Source: JACKGW01 sp964586025 (GTDB lineage Bacteria > Planctomycetota > PLA2 > JAEUHO01). From it: a DNA stretch of 11,483 nucleotides. The stretch spans positions 1 to 11,483 of the forward strand of contig CAZPGF010000088.1 in assembly GCA_964586025.1 (NCBI GenBank), in the 5' to 3' direction. Shown here in pieces: positions 6,199 to 11,483 of the stretch; position 1 is the stretch's first letter; each line of letters opens with the position of its first letter. The translations under genes were made by a program, and so were the position numbers. The notes beneath the pieces are model-generated. The model worked only from the letters and a program-made list of their open reading frames with translations, was not told the origin of the DNA and ran no database searches.

Positions 6199-6525
6199 GT
6201 GCACGTCGACGATCGACTGGTCCGGCATATCGCCTCCCTCGCGCGGATCGCCCTCTCCGACGACGAGGTTCGTCACCTCGTCCCCCAGATGGCGGCCATC
6301 CTCGACTACGTCGAGCGCGTCTCGACCCTGCCCGGCGCCCGGGCGGGACGGGCCGACCCGGAGGGGTCGGATCTCGGCGGGGCGATCGACCTCGCCGACC
6401 TCAGGGACGACGTCCCCGGGCCGACGCTCGACCTCCCTCGCCTGCTCCGCCAGGCCCCGGCCGGCGACGGGTCGTTCTTCGTCGTGCCGCGGTTCCTCGC
6501 CGATGGCGACGCGGAGCCCGCGTGA
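6199..6525 (+). CDS. gatC: Aspartyl/glutamyl-tRNA amidotransferase subunit C
   Basis: A 108-residue protein of normal GatC length. GatC wraps around GatA and GatB and stabilises the amidotransferase that turns Glu-tRNA(Gln) and/or Asp-tRNA(Asn) into Gln-tRNA(Gln) and Asn-tRNA(Asn) in the cytoplasm. Family features are the N-terminal helix VRHIASLARIALSDDEV (8-24), MAAILDYVERV (31-41), LRDDVPGPT (68-76) and the C-terminal LLRQAPAGDGSFFVVPRFL (82-100). It starts with GTG, preceded by a GGGAGG ribosome binding site. It is the first gene of the operon, and its TGA overlaps the gatA GTG, so translation of the two subunits is probably coupled. Slightly longer than average between residues 44 and 65, an acidic/glycine linker. 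Confidence 0.95.
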   Translation: MHVDDRLVRHIASLARIALSDDEVRHLVPQMAAILDYVERVSTLPGARAGRADPEGSDLGGAIDLADLRDDVPGPTLDLPRLLRQAPAGDGSFFVVPRFLADGDAEPA

Positions 6526-8006
6526 GCGCCGCGCTCGATCTCCCCGTCGCCGAGCAGGCGGCGCGTGTCCGCGATCCCGCCGACCCCCTGACCGCGCGGG
6601 CGCTCGTCGAAGAGAGCCTGGCCCGGATCCGCGCCCGCGACGGCGAACTCCACGCGTTCCTGCACGTGTGCGAGGACCGCGCGCGGGAGGCGGCCGGCAC
6701 CGTCGATCGGGCCGTCCGCGCCGGGCGCGATCCGGGTCCGCTCGCGGGCGTGCCGCTCGCCGTGAAGGACAACCTCGAGGTCGAGGGCCTGCCGCTCACG
6801 TGCGGCAGCCGAATCCTCGGCTCGTGGACGCCCCTGCGTTCGGCAACGGCGGTCGAACGGGCCGAGGCGGCTGGCGCGATCGTGGTCGGCAAGACGAACC
6901 TCGACGAGTTCGCGATGGGCTCTTCGACGGAGAACAGCGCGTTCGGACCCACCCGCAATCCCCACGATCTCGGGCGCGTTCCCGGAGGGTCGTCCGGGGG
7001 CAGCGCCGCGGCGGTCGCCGCGGGCCTCGTGCCGCTCGCCCTCGGAAGCGAGACCGGGGGAAGCATTCGCCAACCGGCGGCCTTTTGCGGCGTCGTCGGC
7101 TTCAAGCCGTCGTACGGGCGCGTCTCGCGCAGTGGCCTGGTCGCGTTCGCATCCAGTCTGGACCAGATCGGCCCGATCGCGCGTCGCGTCGACGACGCCC
7201 GACTCCTCCAGGCGACGATCGAAGGCCGCGACCCCCTCGATGCGACGTCGCGCGCGTTCTCGATCGAGGTCGGCGAACGCGGCACGAGCACGTCGTCGCT
7301 CCGTGGGTTGCGCGTCGGCCGGGTCGCCGAGATGTCCACCGCGCCGGGCATCGCCGACGCCCCGGGCGTGCGCGCCGCCGAGGCGCTGCGCGGACTCATC
7401 GAGGAGGCGGGAGCGGTGCGCGTGGACCTTTCGCTGTCCGCGGTGGCCGACGCGATCGCGATCTACTACGTGGTCGCCCCGGCCGAGGCGTCGAGCAACC
7501 TCGCGCGCTTCGACGGCGTGCGGTACGGCCGTCGCGCTGCGGCCGATTCGCTCGAACGCCTCTACGCGCAGACCCGCGACGAGGGCTTCGGGGCGGAGGT
7601 GAAGCGCCGGATCCTGCTCGGAACGTTCGCCCTGTCGGCGGGGTACGCGGATGCGTTCTATCAGAACGCGCGCGGCGCCCAGACCGCGCTCGCCTCGGCG
7701 ATCGCCGATGCGTTCACGCGCTGCGACGTGCTCCTGTCCGCAACGACGCCGACGGCCGCGTTCCGCCTCGGCGAGAAGACCGGCGATCCTCTCGAGATGT
7801 ACCGTTCGGACGTCCTCACGGTCTCGGCGAACCTCGCCGGGCTGCCGGCGATCTCGATCCCCGCGGGAACGGGCGAAGACGGCCTCCCGCTGGGACTCCA
7901 GATCCAGGGGCCGGTCGGCGCGGACGCGCTGGTGTTCGACGTCGCCGCGTGTCTGGAACGCGAGTTTGCGCTCTGTCGCCGCGTGGCGCCCGAGGGGGCG
8001 GCATGA
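6522..8006 (+). CDS. gatA: Aspartyl/glutamyl-tRNA amidotransferase subunit A (amidase)
   Basis: A 494-residue amidase-signature protein. GatA hydrolyses glutamine to release ammonia, which is channelled to GatB. The Ser-cisSer-Lys triad is complete: K82 in AVKDNLEVEG, S157 in the glycine/serine loop GRVPGGSSGGSAAAVAAG (151-168) and nucleophile S181 in GSETGGSIRQPAAFCGVVGFKP (175-196), each three residues after the S. aureus GatA positions K79, S154 and S178. ALVEESLARI near the N-terminus and GLPAISIPAG with LPLGLQIQGP near the C-terminus are also family marks. The start is the GTG at 6522, overlapping the gatC stop as GTGA, with GGAG 5 nt upstream. The stop overlaps the gatB ATG. Complete gatCAB supports the indirect route to Gln-tRNA and/or Asn-tRNA in this organism; the synthetase complement is not visible here. 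Confidence 0.97.
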   Translation: MSAALDLPVAEQAARVRDPADPLTARALVEESLARIRARDGELHAFLHVCEDRAREAAGTVDRAVRAGRDPGPLAGVPLAVKDNLEVEGLPLTCGSRILGSWTPLRSATAVERAEAAGAIVVGKTNLDEFAMGSSTENSAFGPTRNPHDLGRVPGGSSGGSAAAVAAGLVPLALGSETGGSIRQPAAFCGVVGFKPSYGRVSRSGLVAFASSLDQIGPIARRVDDARLLQATIEGRDPLDATSRAFSIEVGERGTSTSSLRGLRVGRVAEMSTAPGIADAPGVRAAEALRGLIEEAGAVRVDLSLSAVADAIAIYYVVAPAEASSNLARFDGVRYGRRAAADSLERLYAQTRDEGFGAEVKRRILLGTFALSAGYADAFYQNARGAQTALASAIADAFTRCDVLLSATTPTAAFRLGEKTGDPLEMYRSDVLTVSANLAGLPAISIPAGTGEDGLPLGLQIQGPVGADALVFDVAACLEREFALCRRVAPEGAA

Positions 8007-9475
8007 CGTCGGCCGGACCGCGCGTGATGATCGGCATGGAGGTCCACCTCCAACTGAAGACCCGCACGAAGTGCTTCTCGTCGAGCCCCGTTGCGTTCGG
8101 CGCCGATCCGAACACGCTGCTCGATCCGACCTCGGCGGGTCTGCCGGGCGCGCTGCCGGTCCTCAATCGGGAAGCGGTGCGGCTGGCGATTCGCACGGGC
8201 CTCGCGCTGGGATGTCGCATCGCGACCCACACGAAGTGGGACCGCAAGAGCTACTTCTATCCCGATCTGCCGAAGGGCTATCAGATCAGCCAGTACGACC
8301 GACCGCTCTGCGTCGACGGCGCGATCGAGATCGACGGCGACGACGGATCGCCCAAGCGTGTGCGGATCCGACGTGCCCATCTCGAAGAGGACACCGGGCG
8401 CAGCACGCACGACCTCGGTGGGACCAAGAGCCGGATCGATCTGAATCGTGCGGGCACGCCGCTGCTCGAGATCGTCAGCGAGCCCGACCTCGCCAGCGCC
8501 GACGAGGCCGTTCGGTACGTCGAAGCGTTGCGGGAGATCGTCGCCTGGCTCGGCACGAGCGACGGGAACATGCAGGAGGGCAATCTCCGCTGCGAGCCGA
8601 ACGTCAACCTCGTCTACCCGAACGGCGATTGCACGCCGATCGTCGAGGTGAAGAACATCAACTCGGTGGCCGCGGTGCGACTCGCGATCGAGTTCGAGGC
8701 CAAGCGCCAGGCCGAAGCGTACGAACGCCACGGCGAGACCGCCGCCAACACACCGCGGTCGACGCGCGGATTCGACGACGTGCGGTTGGTCACGGTGCAC
8801 CAGCGCTCGAAGGAGTCGGCGGACGACTATCGCTACTTTCCGGAGCCGGACCTGCCGCCGCTCCGGATTCCGGTCGAGTTCGTCGAGGAGGAGCGCGCCG
8901 CGCTGCCCGAGCCGCCGCGGGCGCGGCGGGCTCGCTACGTCGAGGTGCTGGAACTCACGCCCTACGACGCGGGAGTCCTGACCGCCGACCCGGCCCTCGC
9001 CCGATGGTTCGAGCGGGCGCTGGAGGGGCCGACGGGTTCGCGCGACGCGCGGACGGTGGCCGCGTGGGTCGGCACCGAACTCCTTCGCCACGTCAACGAC
9101 GAACGTCTGTCCCTGTCCGACGTCCCGCTCGGACCGGATGGCCTCGGTGAGTTGCTCGATCTGCTCGCCGCCGGTTCGATCACGCGCCGCACCGCCCAGG
9201 AGGTATTCCGCGAAGCGCTTCGCACCGGGGCGTCACCCTCCCGGCTGGTCGCGGAGCGCGGTCTCGCCCGTGTCGACGACGCGGGCGCCGTCGAGGACGC
9301 GGTGCGCCGTGCCGCCGCGGCGGAGCCGAAGGCCTTCGCCGAGTACGTGGCGGGCAACGACCGGGCGAGGGGACGGGTGTTCGGCGCGGCGATGAAGCTG
9401 CTCGGCGGAAAAGGCGACCCCAAGGTCGTCGGCGAGGTCCTGGATCGGCTCCGCCGCGAACAGGACGTGGACTGA
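8003..9475 (+). CDS. gatB: Aspartyl/glutamyl-tRNA amidotransferase subunit B
   Basis: A 490-residue GatB. It binds the misacylated tRNA, phosphorylates the glutamyl or aspartyl carboxylate with ATP and amidates it with ammonia from GatA. The catalytic cradle shows IGMEVHLQLKTRTKCFSS (10-27), YPDLPKGYQISQYDRPL (86-102), HLEEDTGRSTHD (126-137), the family signature DLNRAGTPLLEIVSEPDL (146-163), and DYRYFPEPDLPPL (275-287). The C-terminal half has the helical and YqeY-like tRNA-binding tail, ending with GRVFGAAMKLLGGKGDP. In the segment before RSKES, the common ETRGWDE reads STRGFDD, a mild variation. ATG at 8003 overlaps the gatA TGA as ATGA, with GAGGGGG about 4 nt upstream. The frame is open far upstream, which is antisense or out-of-frame coincidence, not a fusion. 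Last gene of the operon. Confidence 0.97.
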   Translation: MTSAGPRVMIGMEVHLQLKTRTKCFSSSPVAFGADPNTLLDPTSAGLPGALPVLNREAVRLAIRTGLALGCRIATHTKWDRKSYFYPDLPKGYQISQYDRPLCVDGAIEIDGDDGSPKRVRIRRAHLEEDTGRSTHDLGGTKSRIDLNRAGTPLLEIVSEPDLASADEAVRYVEALREIVAWLGTSDGNMQEGNLRCEPNVNLVYPNGDCTPIVEVKNINSVAAVRLAIEFEAKRQAEAYERHGETAANTPRSTRGFDDVRLVTVHQRSKESADDYRYFPEPDLPPLRIPVEFVEEERAALPEPPRARRARYVEVLELTPYDAGVLTADPALARWFERALEGPTGSRDARTVAAWVGTELLRHVNDERLSLSDVPLGPDGLGELLDLLAAGSITRRTAQEVFREALRTGASPSRLVAERGLARVDDAGAVEDAVRRAAAAEPKAFAEYVAGNDRARGRVFGAAMKLLGGKGDPKVVGEVLDRLRREQDVD

Positions 9476-9481
9476 CGCGCC

Positions 9482-9510
9482 GACGCCGTAGGGCCCGCGG
9501 CCTCGGCGTC
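9482..9510 (+). terminator. Possible stem-loop terminator after gatB
   Basis: GACGCCG (9482-9488) pairs with CGGCGTC (9504-9510); AGG and CCT inside can extend the stem around a one-base bulge. It starts 6 nt after the gatB stop in the convergent gap before rlmN. No T-run follows, so an intrinsic terminator is only possible. A second shorter stem, CGGATC (9512-9517) with GATCCG (9530-9535), lies just after it. Confidence 0.35.
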
Positions 9511-9557
9511 CCGGATCGGCGGAGCCGCGGATCCGAAGGGTGAAGGGCCCACCAACG

Positions 9558-9579
9558 CGCCCCCGCGATTCAGGGGGCG
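9558..9579 (-). terminator. Possible stem-loop terminator spanning the rlmN stop codon
   Basis: CGCCCCC (9558-9564) pairs with GGGGGCG (9573-9579), a perfect 7-bp all-G/C stem with an 8-nt loop. The loop contains the rlmN stop codon (9572-9570). On the rlmN strand the sequence after it is CGTTGG, not a real U-tract. It could serve as a weak terminator or a 3'-end stabiliser for the clpX-rlmN transcript. Confidence 0.3.
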
Positions 9580-10619
9580 GTCTCGCCTACGGCGCGCTCC
9601 AGGGCGAGTTGGCCGCAGGCGGCGGCGATGTCGTCGCCGCGGCGGGTGCGCAGGGTCACGCGGATCCCGCGTGCGGCGAGGCGGCGGGCGAAACCGGTCG
9701 CCGCGAGGCCGGAGGGCGCCTTCAAGTCGGGGCGGTGGGCGACGGGGTTGAACGGGATCAGGTTCACGTGCAACGGCGTTCCCGCGAGCGCGTCGGCGAG
9801 GGCTTCGGCGTGCTCGGGCCGGTCGTTCTCCCCGGCGATCAGCACGTACTCGATCGTGGCGTCACGACGCGTCGTCCGCGCGAAGCGGACCGCGGCGTCG
9901 ATCAGTCCGGCAACGCGCCCGGCCGGGGAGCCGGGGACGAGCACGGCCCTTGTCGCGTCGTCGGGCGCATGCAGCGACACCGCGAGGTTCACGCCGAGGT
10001 TCTCCGCCGCGAGCGCGTCGATCCGCGCGGGCACGAGCGCCGTCGAGACGGTGATCCGGCGGGGGCTCAGGGCGAGGCCGTCGCGGTGGGTCCAGATGCG
10101 GATCGCCCGCACCACCGCATCGAGATTCAGCAACGGCTCGCCCATCCCCATCAACACGACGTGGGTCGGGCGCCGGCCGAGCAGCGCGCGGGCGTGGATC
10201 AACTGCTCGACGATCTCGGCCGCGTCGAGGTTGCGGACGAGGCCGCGAACACCGGACGCGCAGAACACGCAGCGGATCGGGCAGCCGACCTGGGTCGAGA
10301 CACAGACCGTCACGCGATCCTTCTCCGGGATCAGGACGGTTTCGACGGCGAGGCCGTCGGCGAGCCCGACGAGGAGCTTCGTCGTTCCGTCGGGGGCGTC
10401 CAGCCGTTCGCGGAGCGTCGTCGCGGGCGGGGCTTCCGCGGCGAGACGCTCGCGCAACTCGGCCGGAAGCGTCGTGATCGAGCGCGCGTCCAGGCGGCCC
10501 TCGGTATGCAGCGCCCGAAACAACTGCCGCGCACGGAACGGCGGCTCGCCCCAGGCGGCGAGGCGCTCGGCGAGGGACTCCGGCAGGTCGGCCGTCGGCG
10601 GACGCGCGCCCGCGTTCAT
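9570..10619 (-). CDS. rlmN: Dual-specificity RNA methyltransferase RlmN (23S rRNA A2503 / tRNA A37 C2-methylation)
   Basis: A 349-residue radical SAM enzyme. RlmN methylates C2 of A2503 in 23S rRNA and of A37 in some tRNAs. The CxxxCxxC 4Fe-4S motif is C113, C117, C120 in CPIRCVFC. The methyl-carrying cysteine is C335 (AAACGQL) and the partner cysteine is C106 (VTVCVSTQVG). Both, and E93, align with the E. coli enzyme (C355, C118, E105), so all catalytic parts are present. Other marks are VVLMGMGEPLLN (154-165), RRITVSTALVP (187-197), NLAVSLHAPDD (211-221) and NLIPFNP (286-292). The N-terminal segment PPFRARQLFRALH is the RNA-binding accessory domain. The catalytic cysteines distinguish it from Cfr only weakly; housekeeping context and N-terminal domain favour RlmN. 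ATG at 10619 follows the clpX stop by 8 nt, with AGGG 8 nt upstream. Confidence 0.95.
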   Translation of the reverse strand: MNAGARPPTADLPESLAERLAAWGEPPFRARQLFRALHTEGRLDARSITTLPAELRERLAAEAPPATTLRERLDAPDGTTKLLVGLADGLAVETVLIPEKDRVTVCVSTQVGCPIRCVFCASGVRGLVRNLDAAEIVEQLIHARALLGRRPTHVVLMGMGEPLLNLDAVVRAIRIWTHRDGLALSPRRITVSTALVPARIDALAAENLGVNLAVSLHAPDDATRAVLVPGSPAGRVAGLIDAAVRFARTTRRDATIEYVLIAGENDRPEHAEALADALAGTPLHVNLIPFNPVAHRPDLKAPSGLAATGFARRLAARGIRVTLRTRRGDDIAAACGQLALERAVGETAP

Positions 10620-10627
10620 CGCACGCC

Positions 10628-11483
10628 CTACGATCCGGTCTTGCGACGCTTCGCGAGTTTGCGCAGCGGCTCGCGGCCCTCGACGGCCTCGCGCGTGACG
10701 CGGTAGCGCGTGCCGCGCGGCGCGTCGGGCAGTTCGAACATCGTGTCGAGGAGGAGGTCTTCGAGGATCGAGCGCAGCGCGCGAACGCCCGTGTCCCGGC
10801 GCTTGGCCTTCTCGGCGATCGCGAGCAGCGCGTCCTCGTCGAACTCGATCTCCGCCTCCTCGTAGCCGAACATCTGCTGGTACTGGCGCACCAGCGCGTT
10901 CTTCGGTTCGGTGAGGACGCGCAGCATGTCGGCGCGGGTGAGCGGATCGAGCGTCGCGATGACCGGCAGCCGGCCGACGAATTCGGGGATCATCCCGAAC
11001 TCGACCAGGTCGTGCGGCTCCACGGCGCGCAGCAGGAGCGAGCGGGCGACCTCGTCGGCGTCGACCTCCTCGGCGACGGGGTGGGGGCCCCTGGCCGTCG
11101 TCGAGCCGAATCCGATCCGCGCCGTACCGACGCGGCGCGCCACGATGTCCTCCAGTCCGGAGAACGTGCCGCCGCAGATGAACAGGATGTTCGACGTGTC
11201 GAGGTGGATGTACTGCTGCTCGGGATGCTTTCGGCCACCCTGCGGAGGCACGTTGGCGATCGTCCCTTCCATGATCTTGAGCAGCGCCTGCTGGACGCCC
11301 TCGCCGCTGACGTCGCGCGTGATCGAGGTGTTCTGCGTCGTTCGGTTGATCTTGTCGATCTCGTCGATGTAGATGATGCCGTACTCGGCCCGCTCGCGAT
11401 TGAAGTCGGCGGCCTGGAGCAGCTTCAGGAGGATGTTCTCGACGTCCTCGCCGACGTAGCCCGCCTCGGTGAGCGTGGTCGCG
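10628..11483 (-). CDS. clpX: ATP-dependent Clp protease ATP-binding subunit ClpX, N-terminus cut by window edge
   Basis: The last 284 residues are visible; the zinc-binding domain and Walker A motif lie beyond the right edge. ClpX is the AAA+ unfoldase that feeds tagged proteins into ClpP. Visible motifs in order are the pore loop GYVGEDVEN, the Walker B IIYIDEIDKI, NTSITRDVSGEGVQQALLK, the RKH loop in QGGRKHPEQ, ILFICGGTF, the ClpP-binding IGFGSTT loop, GMIPEFVGRLPV with its arginine finger, EPKNAL, and the sensor 2 region TGVRALRSILEDLLLDTMFELP. The link between the IGF loop and the sensor region (about ARGPHPVAEEVDADEVARSL) differs in sequence from E. coli but not much in length. The C-terminus is short and basic (LRKLAKRRKTGS). 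rlmN follows 8 nt downstream, so they are probably co-transcribed. clpP is often just upstream of clpX in other bacteria, but that region is outside the window. Confidence 0.97.
   Translation of the reverse strand, partial: ATTLTEAGYVGEDVENILLKLLQAADFNRERAEYGIIYIDEIDKINRTTQNTSITRDVSGEGVQQALLKIMEGTIANVPPQGGRKHPEQQYIHLDTSNILFICGGTFSGLEDIVARRVGTARIGFGSTTARGPHPVAEEVDADEVARSLLLRAVEPHDLVEFGMIPEFVGRLPVIATLDPLTRADMLRVLTEPKNALVRQYQQMFGYEEAEIEFDEDALLAIAEKAKRRDTGVRALRSILEDLLLDTMFELPDAPRGTRYRVTREAVEGREPLRKLAKRRKTGS

Noticed and set aside
5807..8002. Open frame continuous with gatB, suggesting a 1222-residue fusion protein
   Set aside because: The upstream part is the out-of-frame shadow of gatC and gatA; real gatB begins at the ATG overlapping the gatA stop.
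9570..10619. Cfr-type antibiotic-resistance methylase instead of RlmN
   Set aside because: The length, N-terminal domain and housekeeping position next to clpX fit RlmN; nothing suggests recent transfer.
1..11483. Mobile elements, CRISPR arrays, tRNA or rRNA genes, prophage or defence genes
   Set aside because: Looked for on both strands; no spaced repeats, transposase motifs, tRNA-like cloverleaf or rRNA segments were recognised, and composition is even throughout.

Overview
The window is very GC-rich, gene-dense bacterial chromosome with short intergenic gaps, several overlapping start/stop codons and frequent GTG starts. The housekeeping genes (gatCAB, orn, rlmN, clpX) show it is chromosomal, and I see no insertion sequence, CRISPR array, tRNA or rRNA. 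An exported thioredoxin-like/HEAT-repeat protein and lipid-sugar glycosylation genes with a Lab_N protein suggest a Gram-negative-type, high-GC organism such as a planctomycete or a deltaproteobacterial-type lineage. That is inference from gene content only; the phylum cannot be fixed from this sequence.

Layout. Positions 1-3753 (minus strand) hold a compact four-gene cluster. In transcription order it encodes a family 2 glycosyltransferase, a seven-helix duplicated Lab_N membrane protein, an ArnT-like family 39 glycosyltransferase and a UDP-glucuronate-epimerase-like SDR enzyme cut by the left edge. Gaps are 10 nt, a 4-nt overlap and 6 nt, so this is almost certainly one operon. Divergent from it, orn (3901-4449, plus) encodes oligoribonuclease and has a hairpin-rich leader. 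Convergent with orn, 15 nt away, is an exported thioredoxin-like/HEAT protein (4465-6048, minus). Divergent from that gene is the gatC-gatA-gatB operon (6199-9475, plus) for tRNA-dependent amidation, with both junctions overlapping by 4 nt. Convergent with it, across a 94-nt region with potential stem-loops, lie rlmN (9570-10619, minus) and, 8 nt upstream of it, clpX (10628 to the right edge, N-terminus missing).

How the genes fit together. In the left cluster, the family 2 enzyme would charge a polyprenyl phosphate with a sugar, the family 39 enzyme would use that lipid-linked sugar on the outer face of the membrane, and the epimerase would help supply the nucleotide sugar. The step with no assigned protein is moving the lipid-linked sugar across the membrane. 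The Lab_N protein between the two transferases is a clear internal duplication with a 3+1+3 helix layout like SWEET/PQ-loop transporters, so it is a reasonable candidate. This is the most interesting hypothesis in the window. The rest is mainly core information processing: GatCAB amidates misacylated Glu-tRNA(Gln)/Asp-tRNA(Asn), Orn finishes RNA decay, RlmN methylates 23S rRNA and tRNA, and ClpX unfolds proteins for ClpP.
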